A DNA stretch of 64,000 bases, from the NCBI RefSeq assembly GCF_019655435.1, contig NZ_BPFH01000003.1:434001-498000 (forward strand), in the 5' to 3' direction. This DNA is from Jannaschia pagri (GTDB lineage Bacteria; Pseudomonadota; Alphaproteobacteria; Rhodobacterales; Rhodobacteraceae). The stretch's first letter is position 1. Each line of letters starts with the position of its first letter. Below the pieces are notes generated by a model. The model searched no databases, had not been told where the DNA came from, and saw nothing but the letters and a program-made list of their open reading frames with translations. The translations under genes and the position numbers were made by a program. Shown piece after piece: positions 7,871 to 17,122 of the stretch.

Positions 7871-9316
7871 TCAGGTTGGAGCCGGTTCTGCCTGACTGGC
7901 GCGGGCCGCGTAGGTCCGCAGCATATGGGCGTCATAGAGCGGCATGGCGGTCACATCCTCACCGATCACGGTCGTCGCCGGCGACAGGTGCCGCACCATG
8001 GGCGCTTTGGTCCGGCATTGGGCGCCCACCTTCAGCCCACGGCTGATGGGGCAGACCTCGATCAGACCTTGGCGCAGCATGTCTTGGGTCAGCGGATCAT
8101 AGGTCGACCGCGCCCCCGCCCCCGCACAGTTGACGACAAAGCCCGTCTTGCGTGTGGTTTCCATACCAGCGGTGTCCCGGATGCGTACCACGGCCCCATC
8201 TGGGCCGTGTTCGATCTTCGTAACGATCCCCGGCAGGATCTCCGTCCGGTTTTCCGCGATCAGGCGGCGCATCTCTAGGATGGTGTCCCGTGTACCGCCC
8301 CGGAGCCATAGCCGCAGATGCGCGGGGACGCGCAGGGCTTCGGCCTTGTCCGTCAGGTGATCGGCCAGGGGATTGACAAGAAAGTAGGCCCGGAACCCGG
8401 CGCGGATCTCGCTCATCTCATGACCGGCGTCCCGGGCGTAGGCGATGGTGCGTTCGACCTCCGCCAGCAGACTGTCCGCGCTGGTGTGGTCCCGAGACAG
8501 GTTAGGCTGCAACGGTCGCCGGGGCAGCCGTGGGATCAGCGGTTCCGGCAATTCGCCTTCGGGGGCGCAGGCTAGGAACTTCAGCGCGTCTTCTGGCACT
8601 AGGCTCTGACATAGGCGCAGCACGTCGAGCATTGCCGCGTTTCCACCGATGCACAGGATCTCGGCGCCCGCGCGAATGTGCTCTGCGATCCGCTCTTCCT
8701 GACCAAAGACCGTGGGTGCCGCAAAGGGGCCGTCGTCGCCGTCTATTCGCAGGGTCGAGGGGCCGCCCGGCGCGACGTCCAGGCTTTGGGCGACGAAGGT
8801 TGTGCCGATGTCGGTGTGCACGGTAACCTGTCCGCCCTCCACATCTAGGGCCGTGGCACTGGCATCGACGCAGCGAACCTCCACCCCTCGGGCGGCCAGG
8901 GTAGCGATGGCTTTCTTGGCCTGCTCCTCGATGAAGTCCCCATAGATCTCACGCGGGGCATTGACCCCTTGGATATCCCCAGCCGCCACCAGCGGATCTG
9001 CCCAGGCCAACCAATCTGGGGCCCGCCCTGCCATCGTCTCGCGCACCGCATCCCAGCGATCGGCCAGCCAATCGGCAAACGCCGGGTCGATGTCATAGGC
9101 CGGGGAGTTCAGCAGGTACGCATACCGCCAGGGCGTGCCTGGCGTGCCCGTGGCATAGGCCACGCCACGTCCCAGGGCTGACGCCTGTTTTCCGATGACG
9201 ACGACGAGATCGCCCGCCGTGGCTGTGCAATGCTCCAGAAAGGCGAGGGCCGTGATGCCATCGCCCACGATCAGATGGGCAGCCGCACAGAGTTTCGCGG
9301 ACGAAAGTTCGTTCAT
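7871..9316 (-). CDS. FAD/NAD(P)-binding protein (COG4529 / NAD_binding_9 type)
   Basis: 481 residues. The N-terminal dinucleotide-binding region (HLIVGDGITALAFLEHC) is followed by the family-typical GRGVAYATGTPG and YLLNSPA blocks. A second glycine-rich fold occurs near residue 230 (EILCIGGNAAMLDVLR), and VVNCAGAG near residue 410 closes the FAD domain. This matches the uncharacterised flavoprotein family often annotated FAD/NAD(P)-binding protein. The reaction is unknown. It is monocistronic and lies beyond arsC, which it faces tail to tail; nothing links it to arsenic chemistry beyond position. Confidence 0.8.
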   Translation of the reverse strand: MNELSSAKLCAAAHLIVGDGITALAFLEHCTATAGDLVVVIGKQASALGRGVAYATGTPGTPWRYAYLLNSPAYDIDPAFADWLADRWDAVRETMAGRAPDWLAWADPLVAAGDIQGVNAPREIYGDFIEEQAKKAIATLAARGVEVRCVDASATALDVEGGQVTVHTDIGTTFVAQSLDVAPGGPSTLRIDGDDGPFAAPTVFGQEERIAEHIRAGAEILCIGGNAAMLDVLRLCQSLVPEDALKFLACAPEGELPEPLIPRLPRRPLQPNLSRDHTSADSLLAEVERTIAYARDAGHEMSEIRAGFRAYFLVNPLADHLTDKAEALRVPAHLRLWLRGGTRDTILEMRRLIAENRTEILPGIVTKIEHGPDGAVVRIRDTAGMETTRKTGFVVNCAGAGARSTYDPLTQDMLRQGLIEVCPISRGLKVGAQCRTKAPMVRHLSPATTVIGEDVTAMPLYDAHMLRTYAARASQAEPAPT

Positions 9317-9537
9317 AGGGGGATCTGTCCTTGGGGTACAAGCGGTAGACTAGCGCTTGGGCCGGGGCCGCGTCAACGCAGGCGCGGCTCACGGCAGCAC
9401 GGCATAGGCTGCCCCTGCCCAATGGCCCGGCCGTGGGCGGGCGTATTGCTCACCCGCTGGGCAGTGTCGGTGCAGACGTGATTTGACCTGACCGTGTGCT
9501 GCGTCATCTTGTCCACGTCACCTATCGGAGAGACCCC

Positions 9538-11088
9538 ATGAGACCGTTTCTGACCGCAGCCCTCCTGGCCGCAGCTTTGCCCGCAGGCGCGGCAGAGCTG
9601 CGCTATGCCGCCACCAGCGACCCGAACACCCTGGACCCGAATGCGGGCAATTCCGCCCCCGTGTTCAGCCTGCTGGGCAACGTCTATGAGGGGCTGGTTC
9701 GGCGCGGTCGGGACATGTCCATCGAACCCGCCCTCGCCACCGCGTGGGAGCCTATCGGCGACGGCGAGGGCTGGAGATTCACGCTGCGGCAAGGCGTGAC
9801 GTTCCATGGCGGCGAAGCCTTCACCGCTGAAGATGTCATCTTTAGCTATGAACGGGCCAGCAGCGAGGAATCTGATACCTCCAGCTGGTTTGCACCCGTC
9901 TCGGAGGTGGTGATGGTCGACGATTACACCGTCGATTTTATGACGACGGCGCCGAACCCCATTTTTCCCGACAGCATCGCCAACTGGATGATGATGGATT
10001 CCGGTTGGGCCGCCGCCAATGGGGCGGAGCGGCCAAATATCGAACAGGGGAACTACGCCACGCTGAACGCCAACGGCACCGGCCCCTACCGTGTCACCGA
10101 GCGTCAGCCGGGTCTGCGCACCGTGCTAGAGGCCTATGACGGCTGGTGGGGCGAAGACCGGGGCAATGTGACCCGGGCGGTGTTCACACCGGTCCAGAAC
10201 GCCGCCACGTCGGTCGCGGCGCTGCTCTCTGGCGAATTGGACCTGATCGAGCCGGTGCCCGTCCAAGATGCGAACCGCGTCGACACGGCGGATGGTGTCC
10301 AGGTCGTGCGCGGCATCGAGGCGCGGGTGATCATGCTGGGCTTTCCCCATGATGCCGATGGGCTGATCGCGGGGGGCGAGGGCAATCCCTTCCAAGATGC
10401 CCGCGTCCGCCAAGCCGTGGCCAAAGCGATCAACGTGCCCGCGATTTTGCAGACTGTCATGCGCGGCTCTGCCGAGCCTGTTGCGCAATTGGTTGGCGAA
10501 GGCATGCGCGGCTACACCGATGGGTTGGAGCGTCCGGCCTACGACTTGGAAGGGGCCAAGGCCCTTCTGGCCGAGGCAGGGTACCCCGATGGCTTCCGCT
10601 TCAGTCTCAAGTGCCCGAACGACCGCTATCTCAACGACGAAGCCGTCTGCACGGCCATCAACGCCATGCTCGCGCAACTGGGCTTGGAGCCCGCATTCGA
10701 GACCATGCCCGTCGCCAACTATTGGCCGACCCTGCGGGAAGACGACCACGACATGTATTTGTTGGGCTGGTCGCCAGGCACCTTCGATGCCGAACACCCG
10801 ATCCGCTTCCTGTTGTCGACACCCAACGCCGAAAAGCGCCTGGGGTCCTGGAACTTCGGTGGGTATTCGAACGCTCGCATCGACGAATTGCTGCCGATGA
10901 TCCAGTCGGAGATCGACGACACCAAACGCCAGGCCATGCTGGACGAGGTGGCGCAGATCCAACTGGATGACGTGGCTTACGTCCCGCTCTACGTGCAGCC
11001 GCTGATCTGGGGCGTGAAGGACGGGGTCGAGGTGGTCCAACGTCCCGACAACTTTCTGGTGCTGCGGTGGATGAACGTGGCCGGGTGA
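9538..11088 (+). CDS. ABC transporter substrate-binding protein, peptide/nickel (SBP_bac_5) family
   Basis: 516 residues from the ATG at 9538, preceded by GGAGA. It has a signal peptide (MRPFLTAALLAAALPAGAAE), and the mature protein starts LRYAATSDPNTLDPN, a classic start for family-5 binding proteins. NVYEGLV, then WRFTLRQGVTFHGGEAFTAEDV near residue 75 and the DARVRQAVAKAIN block near residue 285 confirm the family. It delivers a peptide-like ligand to the permease pair encoded downstream. It is the first gene of the importer operon; the ligand is not predictable. Confidence 0.92.
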   Translation: MRPFLTAALLAAALPAGAAELRYAATSDPNTLDPNAGNSAPVFSLLGNVYEGLVRRGRDMSIEPALATAWEPIGDGEGWRFTLRQGVTFHGGEAFTAEDVIFSYERASSEESDTSSWFAPVSEVVMVDDYTVDFMTTAPNPIFPDSIANWMMMDSGWAAANGAERPNIEQGNYATLNANGTGPYRVTERQPGLRTVLEAYDGWWGEDRGNVTRAVFTPVQNAATSVAALLSGELDLIEPVPVQDANRVDTADGVQVVRGIEARVIMLGFPHDADGLIAGGEGNPFQDARVRQAVAKAINVPAILQTVMRGSAEPVAQLVGEGMRGYTDGLERPAYDLEGAKALLAEAGYPDGFRFSLKCPNDRYLNDEAVCTAINAMLAQLGLEPAFETMPVANYWPTLREDDHDMYLLGWSPGTFDAEHPIRFLLSTPNAEKRLGSWNFGGYSNARIDELLPMIQSEIDDTKRQAMLDEVAQIQLDDVAYVPLYVQPLIWGVKDGVEVVQRPDNFLVLRWMNVAG

Positions 11089-11188
11089 CCTCACCTGGGC
11101 AGGACCCCGCGACGATCCGCATCGGATGGGGGCTTGCCTGACGCGGTTCGTCTGGGCTTGATCGCGCCATGCCCTGCGAGCCGATGCC

Positions 11189-12094
11189 ATGAACAGCCTG
11201 CGCCTTGTCCTCTACTTCGTGATCGTCGGGGCCGTTCTGGCCCTAACGACGCTCGCCATTCGCGACCTGATCCCGCCCAAGACCGTGCGCTTTGCCGCCG
11301 GCATTCAGGACGGCGGATACTGGCGCTATGCGGAGCGATACCGCGATATCCTGGCGCGGGATGGGATCGTGCTGGACTTGGTTGCGACCGCCGGGTCCGT
11401 TGAGAATGCCGACCTGTTGGATCGCCGCGCGGTGGATGTGGGGTTCCTGCAGGGCGCCTTCGCGCTGTCGCCGCCGCTGCCGCCAACCGAGACGCGGCTG
11501 CTGTCGCTGGTCGCGCGCTTGGTGGCGGCGCCGGACCTGCATCCCGCGCTGGTCGACCGCCTGGTCGAAGCGGCAGTGGAGGTTCACGGTCAGGGAGACT
11601 TGCTCTCGGCGGAGGGGACGTATCCTAGCGTCGAGAACACCTCTCTGCCGGTCCATCACTATGTCCGCGATCGACTTATGAACGGGCCGTCGAACCTGGC
11701 GCCGTATCTGCCCTATTGGGCGACGGCGCAGATTGAGCGGTTGGCCATCCTGCTGCTGCCGATCATCTTTCTGCTCCTGCCGCTGCTGCGGACATTGCCG
11801 GGCCTCTACCGTTGGGGCATCCGCTCACGCGTGTTTCGCCATTATGCCCGGATCTTGGAAATCGACGACGCGCTGGACGGGCTAGCTGACGCTGCGCGGT
11901 TTCGAGAACTGGACCGCGAACTGCGGGGGCTGGACCGAAAGATCGCTGCGCTGAAGCTGCCGCTGGCCTATGCGGACTATGCCTATAATGCGCGCCTACA
12001 TATCGAATTGCTACGCCGCAAAATCGAGCGGGAGGGGCCGACCGATAGCGGACGTCACGGCAACGGCGGCTCTGCCCCGCTCCCAGGGCCATGA
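11189..12094 (+). CDS. TAXI-family-like membrane-anchored protein with a large internal deletion
   Basis: 301 residues. Residues 5-25 form an N-terminal membrane anchor, followed by lobe-1-like sequence (VRFAAGIQDGGYWRYAERYR ... GSVENADLLDRRAVDVGFLQG, about 33-93). The sequence then jumps to the end of the binding domain (TRLLSLVARLVAAPDLHPALVDRL), a second hydrophobic segment around 185-205 (LAILLLPIIFLLLPLLRTLP) and a cytoplasmic helical tail. Membrane-anchored TAXI proteins of this type are about 420-450 residues, so roughly 140 residues between the lobes are missing in frame. It sits between the binding-protein and permease genes of an ABC operon, an unusual place. It may be a decayed or repurposed protein. 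Confidence 0.68.
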   Translation: MNSLRLVLYFVIVGAVLALTTLAIRDLIPPKTVRFAAGIQDGGYWRYAERYRDILARDGIVLDLVATAGSVENADLLDRRAVDVGFLQGAFALSPPLPPTETRLLSLVARLVAAPDLHPALVDRLVEAAVEVHGQGDLLSAEGTYPSVENTSLPVHHYVRDRLMNGPSNLAPYLPYWATAQIERLAILLLPIIFLLLPLLRTLPGLYRWGIRSRVFRHYARILEIDDALDGLADAARFRELDRELRGLDRKIAALKLPLAYADYAYNARLHIELLRRKIEREGPTDSGRHGNGGSAPLPGP

Positions 12095-12133
12095 CGCCTT
12101 GACCAAAGGCCGATGAGGCGCAACACCCTAGGG

Positions 12134-13111
12134 ATGCTCGCCTACATCATTCGTCGAATCTTTCAGTCGATTGTCGTCCTGCTTGCCGTGGGACTGGTCG
12201 CGTTTTCCATGTTTCGCTTCGTTGGGGACCCCATCGAGCAGCTTTTGGGGCAAGAGCGCACGGTCCAAGATGTGGAACGTCTGCGCGAGGCTCTGGGTCT
12301 GAACGACCCCTTTCCGGTGCAGTACTTCGATTTCCTCGTGCGTGCGGCCCAGGGGGATTTCGGCATAAGCTACCGGCAGTCGCGTCCCGTGGCCGACATC
12401 CTGCTGGAACGCGCGCCCGCAACGCTTGAGCTGGCCTTGGTGTCGGGCCTCCTGGCCTTGGCGGTCGGGATCGGACTGGGCGTGTTCACGGCGATCCGCC
12501 GGGATGGGTGGGCCGCCAACATCATCATGTCCGCGTCGCTGATCGGGGTTAGCTTGCCGACCTTCCTGATCGGGATCCTGCTGATCTACGTCTTCGGTGT
12601 CCAACTGCGATGGCTGCCGACCTTCGGGCGGGGGGATGTGGTTGATCTGGGCTGGTGGACGACCGGCTTCCTGACGAGTTCGGGCCTGAAGTCCCTCATC
12701 CTGCCGTCCATCACGCTGGGCCTGTTCCAGATGACACTGATCATGCGCTTGGTCCGGTCTGAGATGTTAGAGGTTCTGCGCCAGGACTACATCCGCTTCG
12801 CCCGCGCGCGGGGTTTGTCGGCCAAGGCTGTCAACTTTCGCCACGCCCTTAAGAACACGATGATCCCGGTGATTACGGTCACCGGCCTGCAACTGGGCGC
12901 GATCATCGCCTTTGCGATCATCACCGAGACGGTGTTCCAATGGCCGGGCGTCGGGCTGCTCTTCATCAACGCGGTACAGTTCGTGGATATCCCCGTGATG
13001 GCCGCCTACCTGATGTTGATTTCCGTGATGTTCGTGATGATCAACCTGTTGGTCGATATCCTCTATGTCTGGGTCGATCCCCGCCTGCGCATCGACGGGA
13101 GGCACGCATGA
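12134..13111 (+). CDS. ABC transporter permease, DppB/OppB type
   Basis: 325 residues from the ATG at 12134 (MLAYIIRRIFQSI, the usual start of this family); an in-frame ATG at 12113 with an AAAGG ahead is an alternative adding seven residues. Six membrane helices, the long periplasmic loop after helix 1 and the EAA loop (RSEMLEVLRQDYIRFARARG, then LSAKAVNFRHALKN) that contacts the ATPase are visible. It pairs with the DppC-type permease encoded next, overlapping by four bases. Confidence 0.93.
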   Translation: MLAYIIRRIFQSIVVLLAVGLVAFSMFRFVGDPIEQLLGQERTVQDVERLREALGLNDPFPVQYFDFLVRAAQGDFGISYRQSRPVADILLERAPATLELALVSGLLALAVGIGLGVFTAIRRDGWAANIIMSASLIGVSLPTFLIGILLIYVFGVQLRWLPTFGRGDVVDLGWWTTGFLTSSGLKSLILPSITLGLFQMTLIMRLVRSEMLEVLRQDYIRFARARGLSAKAVNFRHALKNTMIPVITVTGLQLGAIIAFAIITETVFQWPGVGLLFINAVQFVDIPVMAAYLMLISVMFVMINLLVDILYVWVDPRLRIDGRHA

Positions 13112-14064
13112 CCGATACGCCCGACACCAATAGCCCTGCGCCGCCCCAGCCATCGCGCCTGCGGGTCGCTTGGGACAGCGATATCGCCTATTCGTTCCGG
13201 CGGTCGCCGGTCGCCATGGGCGCGGCCTTCGTGACGCTGATCCTTGTGCTTGCGGCTGTCTTTGCCCCCCTGGTGGCGACGACGAACCCGTTCGATCCGG
13301 CCTCGCTGAACCTGATGAATGGCTTTTCCGAGCCGGGCGTGCCCAATGCCTTCACCGGAGAGACGTTCTTCCTTGGCACCGACGACCAGGGGCGCGACGT
13401 CTATTCCACCATCCTCTACGGCCTGCGTATCTCTCTGTTTGTGGGGTTCATGGCCGTTTTGTTCGCCATGGTGATTGGCGTCTTACTGGGCCTTGTGGCG
13501 GGCTACGTCGGCGGCTGGACCGAGACGATCATCATGCGCGTGGCCGATGTGCAGCTGACCTTTCCCTCGATCCTTGTGGCGCTGCTGATCTTTGGCGTGG
13601 CGCGTGGGGTGATCCCCATTGAGTACCGGGATCAGATGGCGATTTGGGTTCTGATCATTGCCATTGGCCTGTCCGATTGGGTGCAGTTCGCTCGGGTCGT
13701 GCGGGGGGCCACCTTGGTCGAGAAGAACAAGGAATATGTTCAGGCGGCGCGTTTGATCGGACGGAAGCCTGGGGCGATCATGTTGCGGCATATCCTGCCC
13801 AACGTGCTGTCGCCGGTTCTGGTCATCGCGACGATTTCCCTGGCCCTGGCGATCATCGCTGAGGCGACGCTGTCCTTCCTGGGGGTCGGCGCGCCGCCGA
13901 CGCAGCCGAGCCTTGGGACGCTGATCCGTATTGGTCAGGACTTCTTGTTCTCCGGAGAGTGGTGGATTCTGTTCTTCCCGGCCTGCACGCTTCTGGCGCT
14001 GGCGCTGTCGGTGAACCTGCTGGGCGATTGGTTGCGGGACGCCCTGAACCCGAGGTTACGGTGA
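13108..14064 (+). CDS. ABC transporter permease, DppC/OppC type
   Basis: 318 residues from the ATG at 13108, which overlaps the previous stop (ATGA). A Pro-rich N-terminus is followed by helix 1 (VAMGAAFVTLILVLAAVFAPL), the LGTDDQGRDVYSTILYGLRISL block typical of DppC, and the EAA loop (KNKEYVQAARLIGRKPGAIM). It forms the channel with the DppB-type subunit. It is translationally coupled at both ends: a GTG start of the next small gene overlaps its stop. Confidence 0.93.
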   Translation: MTDTPDTNSPAPPQPSRLRVAWDSDIAYSFRRSPVAMGAAFVTLILVLAAVFAPLVATTNPFDPASLNLMNGFSEPGVPNAFTGETFFLGTDDQGRDVYSTILYGLRISLFVGFMAVLFAMVIGVLLGLVAGYVGGWTETIIMRVADVQLTFPSILVALLIFGVARGVIPIEYRDQMAIWVLIIAIGLSDWVQFARVVRGATLVEKNKEYVQAARLIGRKPGAIMLRHILPNVLSPVLVIATISLALAIIAEATLSFLGVGAPPTQPSLGTLIRIGQDFLFSGEWWILFFPACTLLALALSVNLLGDWLRDALNPRLR

Positions 14065-14372
14065 GTGACCCGTTCAAGGGCACTTTATTCTGGCGTCCGT
14101 CGGAGGCGGAGCGCGCGTCGCTGCGCGGCCATCTGATGGCGGAGCTTCCGGCTGGGCATATCCTCTGGACCCACCGCGACACCTTGGCTGTTGAGGGGCG
14201 GGACCAGACTGGGGACCGTTTGGCTGTGACCTCTGCTGACCCGAGCGTTCCCGCCGCCGTGGTCCAGATGACCTGGACCGGACGGCCTGGCATGGCGCCG
14301 TTTCTGCCGGAAACGGAGGTCTATGCCTCCGTCCCGGCAATGATCGAAGCCCTTCTGGAGGAGGCGCAATGA
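14061..14372 (+). CDS. Small unknown protein coupled to the ABC importer
   Basis: 103 residues from the GTG at 14061, which overlaps the permease stop by four bases (GTGA). No longer start is plausible because it would run back into the permease gene. The protein is soluble, with no signal peptide or membrane segment (FWRPSEAERASLRGHLMAEL near the start, PFLPETEVYASVPAMIEALL at the end). Family not recognised. Tight coupling suggests it works with, or on the substrate of, the importer. Confidence 0.6.
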   Translation: MSDPFKGTLFWRPSEAERASLRGHLMAELPAGHILWTHRDTLAVEGRDQTGDRLAVTSADPSVPAAVVQMTWTGRPGMAPFLPETEVYASVPAMIEALLEEAQ

Positions 14373-14380
14373 CCCCGTGG

Positions 14381-14581
14381 TCACTCCACCCGGAGCGAGG
14401 CCAAACGTTGCATCGTGTCGATTTGGGGGGCCATGGTGCACCAGTGTTCCCCGTCCCCAGCGGCGACCCAATGGGCGTCGCGGGTTTCGGCGTGGACGAT
14501 ATAGCGCCCGGGTTCGGCACTGATTTGATCCGGGCCCATCAAGGTCAGGAACATGGCGAGGTAAGAGGCAGTCAAACACAT
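14381..14581 (-). CDS. Small possible exported protein, antisense within the ABC operon
   Basis: 66 residues from the ATG at 14581, which has AAAGGA eight bases upstream. A hydrophobic N-terminal stretch (MCLTASYLAMFLTLMGPDQISAEP) could be a signal peptide, followed by a short domain with YIVHAETRDAHWVAAGDG and a single Cys. It sits on the opposite strand in the 354-bp gap between the small coupled gene and the first ATPase gene. No family recognised. Support is the ribosome site and signal-like start only. Confidence 0.4.
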   Translation of the reverse strand: MCLTASYLAMFLTLMGPDQISAEPGRYIVHAETRDAHWVAAGDGEHWCTMAPQIDTMQRLASLRVE

Positions 14582-14726
14582 GGCGTCATCCTTTCGTTGC
14601 TGCGGCCCTCCCTTGCCGATGCGCCTGACCCTACTCTGAAATCGCGCCGGTTTCGCTGCAATGCAGCAGATATTTGCGCCGCAACGCAGCATTTGCTGAA
14701 AGATCAATCGCGTTTGCACAAGGAAT

Positions 14727-15725
14727 ATGCATTTGTCTGATGCTTCGACCCCCGTTCTGTCCTTGCGCGACCTGACGGTCGACATCCCGACGCGGCACGG
14801 CACCTTGCGGCCCGTGGATCGGGTCAGCTGGGATATCCACGCCGGAGAGATCCTGGGCGTGGTGGGCGAATCCGGTGCGGGCAAGTCCATGACCGGCAAT
14901 GCGGTGATCGGTCTGTTGGATCCTCCGGCCCATATTTCGGGCGGTGAGGTCCTGCTGGAAGGGGAGCGGATCGACCACTACACCCTGCCGCAGATGCGCC
15001 GGGTGCGTGGCAAGCGGATCGGGATGGTGTTCCAGGATCCCCTGACCTCGCTCAACCCACTTCTGACCGTAGGCGAGCAGTTGGAGGAGACGATCTTGCG
15101 TCACCTCCCCGTCAGTCGCGACGAAGCGGCGGCTCGCGCCATTCGGGGCCTGGACGAGGTCGGCATTCCCTCCGCCAAGAACCGTATGGGCGCCTATCCG
15201 CATGAGTTCTCCGGCGGGATGCGGCAGCGTGTGGTGATTGCCCTGGCCCTCTGCGCCGAGCCGACGTTCTTGATCGCCGATGAGCCGACGACCGCCTTGG
15301 ATGTTTCGGTCCAGGCCCAGATCACGGCCCTGCTCAAACGGCTGTGTCGCGAACGGGGGATGGCCGCGATGCTGGTTACCCACGATATGGGCGTGATCGC
15401 CGAGACGGCGGACCGCGTCGCCGTGATGTATGCGGGCCGTCTGGCCGAGATCGGCCCCGTGTCCGAGATCGTGGGCCGCCCGCGCCACCCTTATACGGAC
15501 GGGCTGATGGCCTCGACCCCCGCCGCCAGCGCCGGACAGGCCCGTTTGCGCCAGATCCCCGGCAACATGCCGCGCCTGGGCAAACTGCCCCAAGGCTGCG
15601 CCTTCAACCCGCGCTGCCCCCGGGCCGAGGCCAAGTGTCGTCAGGACCCGGCCCCCCGGGTTGGCGATGCCGATGCCCGTGCCGCTTGCTGGTTTCCCAT
15701 TGCTGACACGGGGGCTGCCGCATGA
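14727..15725 (+). CDS. ABC transporter ATP-binding protein, DppD/OppD type
   Basis: 332 residues. Walker A GESGAGKS lies near residue 52, Q-loop [10 protein letters not shown] near 103, signature FSGGMRQR near 159 and Walker [12 protein letters not shown] near 180. The C-terminal oligopeptide-type extension carries the Cys set [20 protein letters not shown] precedes the ATG at 14727. It powers the importer with the DppF-type subunit encoded next (four-base overlap). The 354-bp interval back to 14372 may hold its own promoter, with the small antisense gene inside it. Confidence 0.95.
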   Translation: MHLSDASTPVLSLRDLTVDIPTRHGTLRPVDRVSWDIHAGEILGVVGESGAGKSMTGNAVIGLLDPPAHISGGEVLLEGERIDHYTLPQMRRVRGKRIGMVFQDPLTSLNPLLTVGEQLEETILRHLPVSRDEAAARAIRGLDEVGIPSAKNRMGAYPHEFSGGMRQRVVIALALCAEPTFLIADEPTTALDVSVQAQITALLKRLCRERGMAAMLVTHDMGVIAETADRVAVMYAGRLAEIGPVSEIVGRPRHPYTDGLMASTPAASAGQARLRQIPGNMPRLGKLPQGCAFNPRCPRAEAKCRQDPAPRVGDADARAACWFPIADTGAAA

Positions 15726-16741
15726 AGCCGCTCGTCTCTGTCCAATCCCTGACCCGCGTCTTCGACGTCTCAAAACCCTGGCTGAACCGCGTGATCGAGC
15801 GGTTGCCCAAGCGTTTCTTGACCGCCGTGTCGGACGTCAGCTTCGACATCCCGGCCCGCTCGACCTATGCGCTTGTGGGGGAAAGCGGCTCGGGCAAATC
15901 GACCATCGGTAAGATGGCCGTGGGCCTGTTGCGGCCCTCCGAAGGCCGGGTGGAGATCGACGGCGTTGATCTGGTGACCGAGAGCGACCCAACGGTCATC
16001 GACCGCATCCGCACCGATATCCAGATGATCTTTCAGGATCCCTTTGCCTCGCTCAACCCGCGCTGGCGGGTCCGCGACATCATCACGGAACCCGTGGCGG
16101 CCCGCGGTGGCGACGTGACGGGGCTGGCCGAAAGGCTGCTGCTGCAAGTCGGTCTGGCCGCTGAGGATGCGGGCAAGTACCCACACCAGTTCTCGGGCGG
16201 GCAGCGGCAGCGGCTCTGCGTGGCCCGTGCCCTGGCCTCCGAGCCGAAGCTGATCGTCTGCGATGAGCCGACCTCGGCCCTGGATGTGTCGGTCCAGGCC
16301 CAGGTGTTGAACCTCATGAGCGACCTGAAGGACGAGCACGGGCTAACGTACCTGTTCATCAGTCACGATCTGACCGTTGTGCGGCACATGGCCGATGCTA
16401 TCGGCGTGCTCTATTTGGGTCGTCTGGTTGAAGAGGCCGCGCCAGACGATCTGTTCACCCGACCCGCGCATCCCTACACCGCCATGTTGATCGACGCGGC
16501 GCCCAAGCTGGATGCCTTCGGGCGCGAAGTGACCCCGCCCGAGGGCGAAATCCCCGATCCCATCGACCCGCCCAAGGGCTGTGCCTTTCACCCGCGCTGT
16601 CCCCTGGCCATCGCCAAGTGCAGCGCGGAACGACCGACGTTGCAGCCGTTTGGCAGGGGCCGTGTGGCGTGCCACCGCGCCGGCGAGGTCACCTTGGAGA
16701 GTGCGCAGACCGGCCCGCTCCGCGCCCGCGCGGACGCTTAG
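15722..16741 (+). CDS. ABC transporter ATP-binding protein, DppF/OppF type
   Basis: 339 residues from the ATG at 15722 overlapping the previous stop. Walker A GESGSGKS near residue 54, signature FSGGQRQR near 159, Walker B LIVCDEPTSALD near 177 and the C-terminal GCAFHPRCPLAIAKC cysteine block identify it as the second ATPase of an oligopeptide-type importer. An insertion near the N-terminus (KPWLNRVIERLPKRFLTAV) is often seen in this subfamily. It is the last gene of the operon and is convergent with the Lin0512 gene 18 bp away. Confidence 0.95.
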   Translation: MKPLVSVQSLTRVFDVSKPWLNRVIERLPKRFLTAVSDVSFDIPARSTYALVGESGSGKSTIGKMAVGLLRPSEGRVEIDGVDLVTESDPTVIDRIRTDIQMIFQDPFASLNPRWRVRDIITEPVAARGGDVTGLAERLLLQVGLAAEDAGKYPHQFSGGQRQRLCVARALASEPKLIVCDEPTSALDVSVQAQVLNLMSDLKDEHGLTYLFISHDLTVVRHMADAIGVLYLGRLVEEAAPDDLFTRPAHPYTAMLIDAAPKLDAFGREVTPPEGEIPDPIDPPKGCAFHPRCPLAIAKCSAERPTLQPFGRGRVACHRAGEVTLESAQTGPLRARADA

Positions 16742-16759
16742 CGACGGCGTGCGCGGCGC

Positions 16760-17122
16760 TTAGGCGCTGAGCGTAAAAGGGCTGTTCTCGGTGTCCAGGA
16801 AGGCACGCACACCCGCGATGACCAGCGTCGTGTCCGAGCTTCCGCCCATCCCCTCGTCGGTCAAGCCCCCCTCGACACAAGTCACCTCGACCGTGCCATA
16901 GGGCAGGGCGGCGGCCACGGCGGCCTTGTCCACGGCCTCCGGGTCGGGGCAGGCGATGGTCAGCTCGATCCGCATCTTCTGCGGGACCTTCCAAGCATAA
17001 AAGACCGACAGGGACGAATGCCGGATCGCATCGGACACGGCGCGCAGAGCGGCCTTGGTCATATCGTGCCCATGCACATCGGCGCCCATCCCGATCTCCA
17101 GGATCAACTGCTGCTCGGCCAT
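16760..17122 (-). CDS. Lin0512-family protein (paralog 2)
   Basis: 120 residues. It shares the pattern EIGMGxDxxGxDxTKAAxRAVxDA at the N-terminus and PDPxxVDxxxVAAxxPYGTV in the middle with the gene immediately upstream, so the two are tandem paralogs. This is the Lin0512 family (PF09585), whose activity is unknown to me. The start ATG overlaps the stop of paralog 1 (TGATG), implying a complex or at least coupled translation. As the end of a ureide-breakdown operon, it may act on a small amide or ring product of that pathway; this is inference. Confidence 0.82.
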   Translation of the reverse strand: MAEQQLILEIGMGADVHGHDMTKAALRAVSDAIRHSSLSVFYAWKVPQKMRIELTIACPDPEAVDKAAVAAALPYGTVEVTCVEGGLTDEGMGGSSDTTLVIAGVRAFLDTENSPFTLSA

